The position numbers and the translations under genes are program-made. From the NCBI RefSeq assembly GCF_029953305.1, contig NZ_JASBAN010000002.1:21234-85233 (forward strand): 64,000 bases of DNA, read 5' to 3'. This DNA is from Commensalibacter nepenthis. Its GTDB lineage: Bacteria; Pseudomonadota; Alphaproteobacteria; Acetobacterales; Acetobacteraceae. The notes beneath the pieces were generated by a model. The model saw nothing but the letters and a program-made list of their open reading frames with translations, ran no database searches and had not been told where the DNA came from. Positions 18,981-28,070 of the stretch are shown piece by piece (the stretch's first letter is position 1; each line of letters begins with the position of its first letter).

Positions 18981-19670
18981 TCATCTAATTTGCTGAAATG
19001 TAAAACTAAAGCCAATGATAACCCTACCATTTTTATGCTGTTTATATTTTACTACAATATCGGTAAGATTATTAATTTGTATAATAGCTGCCTCTAAAAC
19101 GCGTCTTTTAAACAGCTCCATTCGTTTATATTCATCCTGTTGAATACCTAATTGATTACGAAATTCTTGCAATTCAAAGATAGGTGTCTTCCCTAAACTC
19201 CTCCAAGCAATTAACATCTCATACAAACGTACAGCATATCGGCTGGATAATCTATTCACCTGTTTTAATTCATAACTTGTAAAATGTTTTTCCAGGCGTG
19301 TAATTAATGGCACAACTGAAGGAGAAAATATTAGTTTAATAAGAGCCTCTTTTTCAACATATCGAACCTCACTCACCCACCTTGATCTGACAAATTCTAA
19401 ATTTCCTTTTTCATTTGTAAATTGATAACTAAATTGACGTTCAAATAAATTCTCTGAAGCTTGCTTCATTACATAATAAGCCGTGTGTTTCTCTACATGG
19501 AAATGATTCATATAACTTGAAGCATGAACCGTTAACGCATTATCTGCATTAATCCCTCTACCTGTTTCTCTTGCCTCAACAATCGCTAATAAAATTAATC
19601 TTTGTTCAACTAAGTCAAGATCGTAGCTAGCATTAATTAATACATTATCTTTGACAATGATTTCCTTCAT
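18981..19670 (-). CDS. Plasmid replication initiator protein (Rep_3/RepB type)
   Basis: 229-aa Rep protein of the iteron-plasmid initiator class, with two winged-helix domains. The first begins IVKDNVLINASYDLDLVEQRLILLAIVEARE, the hallmark Rep_3 opening. The second contains LSSRYAVRLYEMLIAWRSLGKTPIFELQEFRNQLGIQQDEYKRMELFKRRVLEAAIIQINN. It should bind the iterons upstream of its own start and open the origin. An inverted repeat between the gene and the iterons (19703-19719) is a likely autoregulatory operator. It is convergent with hutI. Confidence 0.93.
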   Translation of the reverse strand: MKEIIVKDNVLINASYDLDLVEQRLILLAIVEARETGRGINADNALTVHASSYMNHFHVEKHTAYYVMKQASENLFERQFSYQFTNEKGNLEFVRSRWVSEVRYVEKEALIKLIFSPSVVPLITRLEKHFTSYELKQVNRLSSRYAVRLYEMLIAWRSLGKTPIFELQEFRNQLGIQQDEYKRMELFKRRVLEAAIIQINNLTDIVVKYKQHKNGRVIIGFSFTFQQIR

Positions 19671-19702
19671 ATTTCATAACACCACATAAGAATTCTTTAC
19701 CC

Positions 19703-19719
19703 TATACAACCATTGTATA
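19703..19719. promoter_or_regulatory. Inverted repeat in the rep promoter region
   Basis: A perfect 7-bp inverted repeat, TATACAA-CCA-TTGTATA, 33 bases upstream of the rep start and directly beside the iteron array. Rep_3 initiators commonly repress their own gene by binding an inverted repeat related to the promoter. This site does not resemble the iteron sequence, so binding by another factor is also possible. Confidence 0.5.
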
Positions 19720-19731
19720 TCTTTGGTGTCA

Positions 19732-19819
19732 ATAGATCGAAAAATGGTGTCATATAGGTCGAAAAACGGTGTCATATAGGTCGAAAAATGGTGTCATATA
19801 GGTCGAAAAATGGTGTCAT
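19732..19819. repeat. Iteron array, 4 x 22 bp (replication origin)
   Basis: Four directly repeated, perfectly phased 22-bp units at 19732, 19754, 19776 and 19798, with core GGTCGAAAAATGGTGTCAT (first unit has A for the second G, second unit has C within the A-rich part). The start of a fifth unit (ATAG) follows. The two-turn spacing places Rep monomers on one helix face. With rep on one side and an AT-rich region and DnaA box on the other, this is the probable oriV. Confidence 0.92.
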
Positions 19820-19904
19820 ATAGACGATATTATCATTGAAATACATAAACTTATTGAATAGTAAAAGTCTTTAAAAGTAATTAAAAGACTTAAAACATTT
19901 TGCC

Positions 19905-19913
19905 TGTGGATAA
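19905..19913 (-). other. Consensus DnaA box
   Basis: TGTGGATAA, the reverse complement of the perfect consensus TTATCCACA. It lies 86 bp from the last iteron, beyond an AT-rich stretch with repeated AAAAG motifs (19860-19900) that could be the unwinding element. This supports a DnaA-assisted iteron origin spanning about 19730-19915. Confidence 0.75.
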
Positions 19914-19915
19914 GT

Positions 19916-20785
19916 CTAACATTTACGCTTTGTATTAATTGCTATTGCTAACATACTCACAATAGCGAATGTAGCTGTTAATGATCTAAAACCTGAGTAA
20001 TTTGCTTCAGTTATCTCAAGCCAAATATTTGCATTATGTACTAATGGAGAAAAAGAAGAATCTGTAATAGCAGCAATTGGAATTTCTAATTCTTTTGCAA
20101 AGAAAACCAAATCTAGAGTTTTAGAAGCATAAGGTGTATAACTAATCGTCAATATAGCATCTTTTTGACTAAGAAGTTCTATTTGATTTCGTGCAAGACC
20201 ACCAGCATCATCAGCATATTCACATTTAATACCAGCTCGACGAAAAATATACGTCATATACATAATAATTGAGTAAACACGCTCTGTACCTATTAAACAA
20301 ATTGTTTCTGCATTTGCTAATAAATCTATCATTTTATCTAAATGCTTATAATTAATATTATGTTCTAAAATATTTAAAGATTGATGAGATGATTCTATAA
20401 AATTACTTAATAATTTTTTCTGATGAGCAGATTCATCACTTAAATCTTGATGATTAATATTATCAATTCTTTCAGAGTAATCAGGCCAAAAACGACTTGC
20501 ATGATCTCTAAAAATAGCTTGTAATTCTGAAAAACCGCTATAACCTAAATTTTTTGCAAAACGCACCAAAGCTGATGGCTGTACTTCTGCTGCTTTTGCA
20601 ATTTCAGTAATTTTTCCAAAAGCAATTGTATAAGACGGTGTTGCTAATAGAAAATCTGCTATCTGAACCAAACGTTTTGAAAAACCACTCTTTCGATCAA
20701 GAATTAATTGATGTAAACTATAATAATCATACGGTAATAATGTATTAATCTCATTATTTGTTTTATTCTCGAAAGTCTGTTCCAT
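19916..20785 (-). CDS. RpiR/MurR-family regulator (HTH plus SIS domain)
   Basis: 289 aa. The N-terminal HTH_6 is at about residues 25-100 (FGKITEIAKAAEVQPSALVRFAKNLGYSGFSELQAIFRDH). A SIS sugar-phosphate-binding domain is at about 135-270 (ETICLIGTERVYSIIMYMTYIFRRAGIKCEYADDAGG and DAILTISYTPYASKTLDLVFFAKELEIPIAAITDSSFSPL). RpiR regulators respond to phosphorylated sugars, and in rhizobia the inositol regulator IolR is of this family. The iol cluster starts 2.5 kb away, so it is a candidate IolR, although it sits between rep and parA. The stop codon is only 3 bases from the DnaA box. Confidence 0.88.
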   Translation of the reverse strand: MEQTFENKTNNEINTLLPYDYYSLHQLILDRKSGFSKRLVQIADFLLATPSYTIAFGKITEIAKAAEVQPSALVRFAKNLGYSGFSELQAIFRDHASRFWPDYSERIDNINHQDLSDESAHQKKLLSNFIESSHQSLNILEHNINYKHLDKMIDLLANAETICLIGTERVYSIIMYMTYIFRRAGIKCEYADDAGGLARNQIELLSQKDAILTISYTPYASKTLDLVFFAKELEIPIAAITDSSFSPLVHNANIWLEITEANYSGFRSLTATFAIVSMLAIAINTKRKC

Positions 20786-20984
20786 AAAAAACCTATTTTA
20801 AAATATACCTGAAATTCTAAATATAAACTGATTATTCACTAAATTATATTTAAATAAAAAAATATTTCTAATTTACAAATCGTAATTTTATTATTAAAAG
20901 TAAATTTGAGCATTAAATTGTATTTTTAATCAATAAAGCGATCATTTTGCGCTTATATGTTAAAATAATATTTTGGATTTTGTA

Positions 20985-22229
20985 ATGAATATATTAGATG
21001 ATATCTCTGCCATTGGGCAAAGAATGAAACAAGAACAATTATCCTTAAAAGATTCAGTGATAGAAACAACACAAATGCATGTTTCTGATGAACAAATTGA
21101 TGGATTAGATCGTCTAATTTATAATCATTGTATGAATAAAAAAGCACTTGCTGATTTTTTTGGTAAATCCAGAAATACATTTAGTAAAATTCTAACAGAA
21201 TTAGAAAATAAAGAAATTATTGAAAAACCTATTTTGCAAAATAAAAATCATCTTTATACACGTTTTGATATTCAATCTATTATGAATGAGCTAAAACAAC
21301 CATGTTATAAAGATACATATGAAGCAAGAATTATCGTTACTGAAAATCATAAAGGCGGTACAGGTAAAAGCACAACAACCCTGACCTTAGCAACCGCAGC
21401 AGCCTTAGATCTTCATTTAAATGCACGTATATGTATTATAGACTCAGATCCACAGGGATCAATAGGTAATAACCTTATTCGTGCTGTCGATGAAGATGAT
21501 GTCTTTTTAACCATTACAGATATTTTATTAAAAGAATATGAACCACAAGGCGAGTATGCACAATATATCAAAGCAGGTTATTCAGAAGAAGCTATTATTT
21601 CTAAAATCCCATTTAGCACTCATTTACCCAATTTAGATGTTATTACAGCCTTTCCAACCGATGATCGTTTTACAGATACTTATTGGGGAATTAATAAAGA
21701 AGAAAGGCATAAATTACTTATTCGCTTTCGTGATGTTATCTTACCTATTTTAAAATCTCAGTATGATTTAATTTTTATTGATACACCCCCACAAGATTCC
21801 CCAATTATTTGGTCTATCAATGAAGCTGCCGATGCTTTACTAGTTCCTATCACACCGCGTGAATATGATTTTGCATCAACAACAAATTATATGTTAACCA
21901 TTGCCGAAAGATTAAAACAGCTTCCTTCTCAAGGAAAAAATATTAAATGGTTTAAAGTGTTAGCCGTTAATGTTGATGATAAAAGTCAACATGAAACACG
22001 AACATTAGCAAAATTGGTAAGAACAGTTCAGGATAAATTTTTAACAACGAATATTAAACATTCAGAAGCCTTTGTAGTTTCGGCAGAAAAAGGAAGAACA
22101 ATATTAGATATTAAAAAATCTGAAGAATTTTGTTCTTCTAAACAATTCGATATTGCGGAAATGTCTGTTTATTCAGTCTATCAACAATTTATCAATGAAA
22201 TTAAAATGATTTCTTTAAAAAGTGAGTAA
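20985..22229 (+). CDS. parA: Plasmid partition ATPase ParA
   Basis: 414 aa from the ATG at 20985 (an in-frame TTG lies 12 bases upstream). This is a long, type Ia ParA. The N-terminal part (residues 1-100) contains a helix-turn-helix around NKKALADFFGKSRNTFSKILTELENKEII, expected to bind its own promoter. The deviant Walker A is HKGGTGKSTTTLTLATAAAL at about residue 125, then DSDPQGS, and Walker B LIFIDTPPQDSP. It separates replicon copies together with ParB, whose gene starts 5 bases after its stop. Confidence 0.94.
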   Translation: MNILDDISAIGQRMKQEQLSLKDSVIETTQMHVSDEQIDGLDRLIYNHCMNKKALADFFGKSRNTFSKILTELENKEIIEKPILQNKNHLYTRFDIQSIMNELKQPCYKDTYEARIIVTENHKGGTGKSTTTLTLATAAALDLHLNARICIIDSDPQGSIGNNLIRAVDEDDVFLTITDILLKEYEPQGEYAQYIKAGYSEEAIISKIPFSTHLPNLDVITAFPTDDRFTDTYWGINKEERHKLLIRFRDVILPILKSQYDLIFIDTPPQDSPIIWSINEAADALLVPITPREYDFASTTNYMLTIAERLKQLPSQGKNIKWFKVLAVNVDDKSQHETRTLAKLVRTVQDKFLTTNIKHSEAFVVSAEKGRTILDIKKSEEFCSSKQFDIAEMSVYSVYQQFINEIKMISLKSE

Positions 22230-22234
22230 GATCA

Positions 22235-23245
22235 ATGTCTGAAATAGAAAGAGGAACGAATAAAAATCTTTACATACATGGTCATAAAAGAACAAGTTTT
22301 GAACAAAAAAACAATTTATCTTCATTAAAAAAAACACTTCATTTTAAACGATCTTTTACATTTTCTAATGGTCGAAAAGTAGAAGCCAAACACGTTATTA
22401 TTCCAGGAAACAAGATTGTATCAAACACTGTCGTTCATACGATAAATCCACGAAATCAGACAGCTTTGGATCGTCAATCTGTGCGTGATATCATAGAACA
22501 AATTCGAGAGCGTGGTGTTGATAAAGAAGGCATTGCCATTCAACATCAAGATAAATATTATCTTATAGAAGGAAGTCGTCGTCGTTATTGCTGTATAGAA
22601 ACACAACAAGATCTGCCTTTATGGGTAATCACTGATGAGTTAAATTCAAAAGAAATTTATGAGATTATTAATGCATCACAAAGTAGTAAAAAATTCTCTT
22701 ATCGTGAAGTTGGGAAACAATATTTAAAACAAATGCAAGAATTGGGATTTACAACCAATGATGATTTAGCTGCATATTTAAATACAAGCTCTGAAACAAT
22801 AAGAAAACGTATTCAAGCAGCAAAAATTAATGAACACCTTATTCAAATTTTCCCCGATGCTGAGGGCATACCGAATAGTTATTATTCAAAACTTGCTAAA
22901 ATTGAAAAAGAAGCTGAAAAAAATAATTTAGATATTCCAACATTATGTCAACAATTACGATCAGAAGTTAATTTTGAGACTATTGAGACAATCGAAGAGC
23001 AACAACAATATTTAATTCATCATTTAACGATGCATGTTAAAAATATGATGAATCAAGAAAAGGAAATTATTTGGGAAACAAGAGATCTGGTTACTTTTTC
23101 AAATAAAGATCAATATGCAAGGATTAGTCGAAATTCAAATGGTCGAAAAGTAAAATTTGAATTTAATCGAATGAATATAAATACGATCAAAGAAATTGAA
23201 CAAATGATTATTCATCATCTGAATAAAAAAGAAAAAGAACGTTAA
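22235..23245 (+). CDS. parB: Partition protein ParB
   Basis: 336-aa CTPase/DNA-binding partner of ParA. The ParB/Srx core appears as TALDRQSVRDIIEQIRERGVDKEGIAIQHQDKYYLIEGSRRRYCC. A KorB/HTH-like region follows (FSYREVGKQYLKQMQELGFTTNDDLAAYLNTSSETIRKRIQAAKIN), and the C-terminal tail probably dimerises. The gene is the second of the parAB operon and ends at a bidirectional terminator. No parS sequence was identified with confidence. Confidence 0.92.
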   Translation: MSEIERGTNKNLYIHGHKRTSFEQKNNLSSLKKTLHFKRSFTFSNGRKVEAKHVIIPGNKIVSNTVVHTINPRNQTALDRQSVRDIIEQIRERGVDKEGIAIQHQDKYYLIEGSRRRYCCIETQQDLPLWVITDELNSKEIYEIINASQSSKKFSYREVGKQYLKQMQELGFTTNDDLAAYLNTSSETIRKRIQAAKINEHLIQIFPDAEGIPNSYYSKLAKIEKEAEKNNLDIPTLCQQLRSEVNFETIETIEEQQQYLIHHLTMHVKNMMNQEKEIIWETRDLVTFSNKDQYARISRNSNGRKVKFEFNRMNINTIKEIEQMIIHHLNKKEKER

Positions 23246-23249
23246 TTTT

Positions 23250-23295
23250 AAATTTCTTTGGCAAAAAACAACCCCCTTGTTCGCCAAAGAAATTT
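23250..23295. terminator. Bidirectional terminator between parB and the oxidoreductase gene
   Basis: A perfect 13-bp stem, AAATTTCTTTGGC and its complement, with a 20-base loop, between two converging genes. It is A-rich on the left arm and T-rich on the right arm, so either strand gives an intrinsic-terminator-like structure. Confidence 0.75.
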
Positions 23296-23297
23296 AT

Positions 23298-24440
23298 TTA
23301 TTGAATTGTAGGAATTTCTTCTAAATTAACCCAACGATTTTCAATTGATGAAATAGAAATAGCCTCAGAAATTCGAACAATGGTTAACGCATCTCTAAAA
23401 TTAAAATCGGTCTGTATATTTTTTTCAATACATTCCATTAATTTACGAACTTCCAGCGTTTTAAGATCATTAAAGCCAATTTGATGTCCACCTGCAGGAC
23501 AGAATTCACCATATCCTTTATGTTCTGGTCCAGCCACAATAGTGGTAAATCCACGGCGACCTGCTTTTTGATCTCCTTTATAAATTTGTAACTCGTTAAA
23601 TCTGGCTTGGTCAAAAATCAAAGAGCCTTTACTGCCACAAATTTCAAATCCATGATGCATTTCCCATCCTGTTGCTAACCATGAAGAGGTCACAACACCA
23701 GTAAAATGATGATCTTTGAATTGAATTAATGCATTGACTTGATCGTCTGTATAAACAGGTTTTGAACCACCATCCTTTGTAGGTCTAGAGTTATAGATTG
23801 TATCTAATTTTCCACAAACCGAGTCAAATTCACCCAACAAGAAACGTGCTGTTGCTAGAGCATGAGAACCAATATCCCCCAAAGCTCCGCCAAACTGATT
23901 TTTTTCACAGCGCCAGTTGTAGGGTGCCGCATCTGCCATGAATCCTTCTGAATGAATACCACGATAGCCTGTAATTTCACCAATTTCACCACTTTGAATA
24001 ATTTCTTTGGCTGTAATCATCATTGGATTGCGTAAATAGTTAAAGCCAACCATCGTAATAACTCCAGCCTGTTCAGCAGCTTTGGTCATTGTAATGGCAT
24101 CATTTAGATTGGTTGCCAAAGGTTTTTCACAATAAACAATTTTTTTTGCATTGATGGCTTCCAAAGCCATTGGTGTATGTAAATTATTAGGGGTTGTGAT
24201 GGATACAATATCAATTTCTGGATTGTGAATTAGCGATTTCCAATCATCGGTCGCTTGCTCAAATCCTAATTGTTTGGCTGCGGCTTTTGCTTTATCAAGT
24301 GGGACATCAGCCAATATTTTCAAAATAGGCTCTTGTTGCACGGGGAAAAAGCGTGCCACATTTCCAAAGGCCCAAGCATGAGCTTTGCCCATAAAGCCAC
24401 TACCGATAACACCGACACCTAAATTTGTTTTTTGTTTCAT
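23298..24440 (-). CDS. Gfo/Idh/MocA-family oxidoreductase of the inositol cluster
   Basis: 380 aa. N-terminal Rossmann fold with GVIGSGFMGKAHAWAF, then the EKPLATNLNDA motif (the catalytic Lys of the family) and a C-terminal GFO_IDH_MocA domain with GGALGDIGSHALATARFLLGE (conserved Asp and His). It is longer than a typical IolG and probably oxidises or interconverts an inositol or another sugar with NAD(P). It is the last gene of the minus-strand run iolC-iolD-iolE-iolB and starts 18 bases after iolB, which supports a role in inositol isomer metabolism. The exact substrate is not determinable. Confidence 0.88.
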   Translation of the reverse strand: MKQKTNLGVGVIGSGFMGKAHAWAFGNVARFFPVQQEPILKILADVPLDKAKAAAKQLGFEQATDDWKSLIHNPEIDIVSITTPNNLHTPMALEAINAKKIVYCEKPLATNLNDAITMTKAAEQAGVITMVGFNYLRNPMMITAKEIIQSGEIGEITGYRGIHSEGFMADAAPYNWRCEKNQFGGALGDIGSHALATARFLLGEFDSVCGKLDTIYNSRPTKDGGSKPVYTDDQVNALIQFKDHHFTGVVTSSWLATGWEMHHGFEICGSKGSLIFDQARFNELQIYKGDQKAGRRGFTTIVAGPEHKGYGEFCPAGGHQIGFNDLKTLEVRKLMECIEKNIQTDFNFRDALTIVRISEAISISSIENRWVNLEEIPTIQ

Positions 24441-24458
24441 TGTATGTTTTCTCTAATT

Positions 24459-25259
24459 TTATTGAAAAGCAATATCTGCGAAATCTGGACTTTGGCTAAA
24501 TTTCCATTGTTTGGTTGGACCTGCCATGACGTTCAAATAATAGGAATCACAACCATGAGGCGCACCAACAGGGTGATATCCTTTTGGAACCATTACCGTT
24601 TCTCCATCATAGACAGACATGGTTTCATCTAACGAGCGATCGTCTGTATAAACACGCTGGAAAACATATCCTCCTTTACGCTTATTACGATGATAATAGG
24701 TTTCTTCCAGATAGGTTTCTTTGCCTTCGATGGGGGTATCATGTTTATGGGGTGGATAACTGGACCAGTTTCCTCCTGGAGTGATAACTTCTACAACCAG
24801 TAAAGTTTCAGATGGATCAGTATCGGTCAGCATATTATTAACATAACGCACATTCGTGCCACTGCCCCGCTTAACGGTTTCAATATCGTCAGCTTTGATC
24901 GCATAAGGAGCAACGCCCTTTTTTGCAGGGGCTTGGCAAATAGCTAATTCTAAATAAGTGGTTGCTTTGACTGTCCATTTCATATGAGGAGGAACATAAA
25001 CCGCAGAAGGCTTACCATCAAAAACAGACATACGTTCACCCAGAACACCGAAATCTTTTTCTGTGGTTGAAATATCGGCTTTTCCTGTGATAATGACCAA
25101 GCAAATTTCATTGTCATTACCATCTCTGATTAATGTTTGCCCAGCTTGTAAGTGAGCCACTTCAAATCCGATATATTGCCAGCCAGCACTTTGAGGGGTA
25201 ATGCGTGTGACAATGCCTTCTGCATCTGGAGTATGGGGTTTGACGAGTAATTTACTCAT
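24459..25259 (-). CDS. iolB: 5-deoxy-glucuronate isomerase
   Basis: 266-aa bicupin. IolB isomerises 5-deoxy-D-glucuronate to 5-dehydro-2-deoxy-D-gluconate, the substrate of IolC. Landmarks: WQYIGFEVAHLQAGQTL at the N-terminus, GNWSSYPPHKHDTPIEGKETYLEETYYHR with the metal-binding His and Glu residues, and VPKGYHPVGAPHGCDSYYLNVMAGP at the C-terminus. AAGGAG precedes the ATG. The gene starts 10 bases after iolE ends. Confidence 0.95.
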   Translation of the reverse strand: MSKLLVKPHTPDAEGIVTRITPQSAGWQYIGFEVAHLQAGQTLIRDGNDNEICLVIITGKADISTTEKDFGVLGERMSVFDGKPSAVYVPPHMKWTVKATTYLELAICQAPAKKGVAPYAIKADDIETVKRGSGTNVRYVNNMLTDTDPSETLLVVEVITPGGNWSSYPPHKHDTPIEGKETYLEETYYHRNKRKGGYVFQRVYTDDRSLDETMSVYDGETVMVPKGYHPVGAPHGCDSYYLNVMAGPTKQWKFSQSPDFADIAFQ

Positions 25260-25269
25260 GAGAAGCTCC

Positions 25270-26157
25270 TTATTTTTGAATACCAGCTTGATTTAATGAA
25301 GTAATAAGATGTTTATATCCTTTGGTAACATATTGAAATGGATTGGCTTTAACAGGATCTTGTTCAGCTTCAATGACAATCCAGCCAGAATAGTTTTGGA
25401 ATGGCTTAAAAAATTCAACATAATCAACACTGCCATCGCCAGGAACCGTAAAGACACCTTGTAAAACACCGTCTAAGAATGGCCAATTTTCAGCATTGGC
25501 TTTTTTCATAACATCTTCACGAACGTCTTTGGTATGAATATGAGCAACACGTTCTGCATAATTTTTGGCTAGACGAATAGGATCCGCCCCGCCCCATGTT
25601 GCATGACCTGTATCCAATAAAAGATATACTTCTTTGTTTGTAGACCCCATTAAACGGTCAATATCTTCTTCTGATTGGACAATCGTTCCCATATGATGGT
25701 GAAAAGATAATTTAACCCCATAATCTAGTGTTAATTGAGCAAGTTCGTTCAGTTTTTCAAAATAACCTTGCCAACAAGATTTTTCCATAATTGGGCGATG
25801 TGCTAGTCCAATATCACGGCGACCTTGAATAGTATTGGCTGTTTCAGCATATACAACCACATCACATCCCATTGCTTTTAATAAATCGAGGTGAGAACGC
25901 ATTGCCTTAAATTCTTCTTTGGCAGAACGTAATAACAAAGCCCCTGAAAACCACCAACTGGTGAGGTCTAAATTATATTTTCTCAAAGTTTGTTTCAAAG
26001 CATTGGCTTCTTTTGGAAATTTGTTGCCCATTTCCATGCCTTCGATACCAATTTGACTGGCTTCGGAAAGACAAATATCCAAAGGAATATCGCCACCAAG
26101 TTCAGGCATGTCATCATTAGACCAACAAATTGCGTGCGCACCAATACGAATTGTCAT
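25270..26157 (-). CDS. iolE: Myo-inosose-2 dehydratase
   Basis: 295 aa from the ATG at 26157 (MTIRIGAHAICWSNDDMPELGGD), chosen over an upstream TTG because AAGGA lies 9 bases before it. TIM-barrel enzyme (AP endonuclease 2-like fold) that dehydrates 2-keto-myo-inositol. Metal-ligand residues are seen in FHHHMGTIVQSEEDIDRLM, LLDTGHATWGGADP and VAHIHTKDVR, and the product-binding loop is FTVPGDGSVDYVEFF. The start lies a short distance after the iolD stop, consistent with translational coupling. Confidence 0.95.
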   Translation of the reverse strand: MTIRIGAHAICWSNDDMPELGGDIPLDICLSEASQIGIEGMEMGNKFPKEANALKQTLRKYNLDLTSWWFSGALLLRSAKEEFKAMRSHLDLLKAMGCDVVVYAETANTIQGRRDIGLAHRPIMEKSCWQGYFEKLNELAQLTLDYGVKLSFHHHMGTIVQSEEDIDRLMGSTNKEVYLLLDTGHATWGGADPIRLAKNYAERVAHIHTKDVREDVMKKANAENWPFLDGVLQGVFTVPGDGSVDYVEFFKPFQNYSGWIVIEAEQDPVKANPFQYVTKGYKHLITSLNQAGIQK

Positions 26158-26180
26158 GTTCTTTGTTCCTTGTTTAATTT

Positions 26181-28040
26181 TTAATTCCAAAGTCTTTGAG
26201 TTTTTTTATAGTTTAAGTATGTTTTATAGGCTTCATTGACTGTTTTTTGCTTTGAAATTTCTGGCACAGCAACATCCCACCAATAGCCACATTCTTCGGT
26301 AATGCTGACGGCTTCGGTATCAATCACGATGACGGTTGTGCGATCATTCTGTCCTGATTTTATTAATGCATCTTGTAATTCTTGAACAGAAGAAACTTTT
26401 TTACTGATTGCCCCTAATCCTCTAGCATGTTGGACGAAATCAATATTGGGTAATTCTTTGTGATGGGTATCTACAAGCATGTTATTAAATTGTTTTCCAC
26501 CACAGGCTTGTTGTAAACGATTGATACATCCATAGCCACGATTATCAAGTAAAACGATGGTTATTTTTACCCCTAACATAATCGATGAAACAATTTCAGA
26601 GTTCAGCATCAGATAAGAACCATCGCCCACCATGACCACAACATTACGGTCTGGTTCTGCCATTTTTGCACCAATACCGCCAGCCACTTCATATCCCATA
26701 CAAGAAAAACCATATTCCATGTGATATCCGCCACTTTGTTTGGCGCGCCATAATTTTTGTAATTCCCCAGGCAAACCGCCCGCAGCGCAGACAACAATAC
26801 TATTATCAGGAATGGAACGCATAACCGCACCAATGACTTGGGCATCACTTGGTAATTTTTCTGCGGTTGTTGATGGGATCGCCATGTATTTATCGGCTAT
26901 TTTATACCAATTTGCTTTCAAATTTTTAGCTTTTTCTGTCCAAGATTGATCGGTTTTATAATTGGTAATTTGTTGGCTTAATAGTTCTAAAATTGCTTTG
27001 GCATCTCCAATGAGTGGATATGAATTATGTTTGGTGCCATCAAAAGGTTGAATATTAAGACCAATAATTTTCAGGTTGGGATTTGTAAAGACTGCCCATG
27101 ATCCTGTTGTAAAATCTTGTAATCTGCTGCCGATAGCAAGGATAACATCCGCTTCATTTGCCAGTGCATTTGCGGCGGCTGTTCCTGAGACGCCTATCCC
27201 GCCCATGTTTAAAGGAGATTGGTCTGGAACTGCTGATTTACCAGCATTGGTTTCACCAGCAGGAATTCCATACTTATTACAGAAATCTTCAACTAGCTTT
27301 TCCGCACCAGAATAAGCAACACCGCCACCAATGATGATTAAAGGTTTTTTAGCTTTTAATAAAATTTCTTTAGCGGTTTCTAATTCATTTGGATCAGGAT
27401 GAGGTCGACGAATATAATGAATTTTTTCTTCAAAGAATGTTGCTGGAAAATCCCATGCCATTGTTTGTACGTCTTGGCACAGAGAAAGGGTGACAGGTCC
27501 GCATTCTGCTGGATCCGTTAAAACAGTCATTGCACGCTGGAATGCAGGAATAATTTGTTCTGGTCGTGTAATGCGGTCGAAATATCTTGAAACAGGTTTG
27601 AAGCTGTCATTAACAGAAACAGTACCATCACCAAAATCTTCAAGCTGTTGTAATACTGGATCTGGCAGGCGTGTTGCAAAAACATCGCTAGGTAATAATA
27701 GAATAGGCAAACGGTTTGCATGTGCTACCCCGGCAGCTGTAATCATATTTAACGAACCTGGTCCAATAGACGCTGTGCAAGCCATTACTTGTCTTCTACG
27801 TTTACCTTTGGCAAAAGCGATGGCTGTATGTGCCATTCCTTGTTCATTTTGCCCTCTGAAAGTTGGAAATTGATCTTTCACTTCGTATAATGCTTCCCCA
27901 AGACCAGCAACATTTCCATGACCAAAAATTGCCCACATTCCTGCAAAAAAAAGTTGAACGCTGCCATCATCTAGTCTGATTTTTTGTGCCATCATTGCTT
28001 TGACCAAAGCTTGAGACATTGTAAGACGTATTGTTTTCAT
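26181..28040 (-). CDS. iolD: 3D-(3,5/4)-trihydroxycyclohexane-1,2-dione acylhydrolase
   Basis: 619-aa thiamine-diphosphate enzyme that hydrolyses the cyclic diketone to 5-deoxy-glucuronate. It has the three TPP-family domains: the N-terminal PYR domain with the activating Glu in FRGQNEQGMAHTAIAFAK, the central domain with GIGVSGTAAANALANEADVILAIGSRLQDFTTGSW, and the C-terminal PP domain with MGYEVAGGIGAKMAEPDRNVVVMVGDGSYLML (GDG-x26-N type motif). Full length. It lies between iolC (30 bases) and iolE in the operon and has an AAGGAG ribosome binding site. Confidence 0.96.
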   Translation of the reverse strand: MKTIRLTMSQALVKAMMAQKIRLDDGSVQLFFAGMWAIFGHGNVAGLGEALYEVKDQFPTFRGQNEQGMAHTAIAFAKGKRRRQVMACTASIGPGSLNMITAAGVAHANRLPILLLPSDVFATRLPDPVLQQLEDFGDGTVSVNDSFKPVSRYFDRITRPEQIIPAFQRAMTVLTDPAECGPVTLSLCQDVQTMAWDFPATFFEEKIHYIRRPHPDPNELETAKEILLKAKKPLIIIGGGVAYSGAEKLVEDFCNKYGIPAGETNAGKSAVPDQSPLNMGGIGVSGTAAANALANEADVILAIGSRLQDFTTGSWAVFTNPNLKIIGLNIQPFDGTKHNSYPLIGDAKAILELLSQQITNYKTDQSWTEKAKNLKANWYKIADKYMAIPSTTAEKLPSDAQVIGAVMRSIPDNSIVVCAAGGLPGELQKLWRAKQSGGYHMEYGFSCMGYEVAGGIGAKMAEPDRNVVVMVGDGSYLMLNSEIVSSIMLGVKITIVLLDNRGYGCINRLQQACGGKQFNNMLVDTHHKELPNIDFVQHARGLGAISKKVSSVQELQDALIKSGQNDRTTVIVIDTEAVSITEECGYWWDVAVPEISKQKTVNEAYKTYLNYKKTQRLWN

Positions 28041-28070
28041 TATTGTTCTCCTTAACTTGTCTGGGGAATA

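Noticed and set aside
20936..20962. Short inverted repeat AAGCG/CGCTT before parA as a parS site
   Set aside because: The arms are only 5 bp and the sequence is not repeated elsewhere in the par region. It could equally be a ParA operator, so it is not called.
22367..23152. Two copies of AATGGTCGAAAAGTA inside parB (22367 and 23138) that resemble the iteron core
   Set aside because: Both encode the same peptide NGRKV within parB and lack the rest of the iteron. They are better explained by protein sequence than by an origin or parS site.
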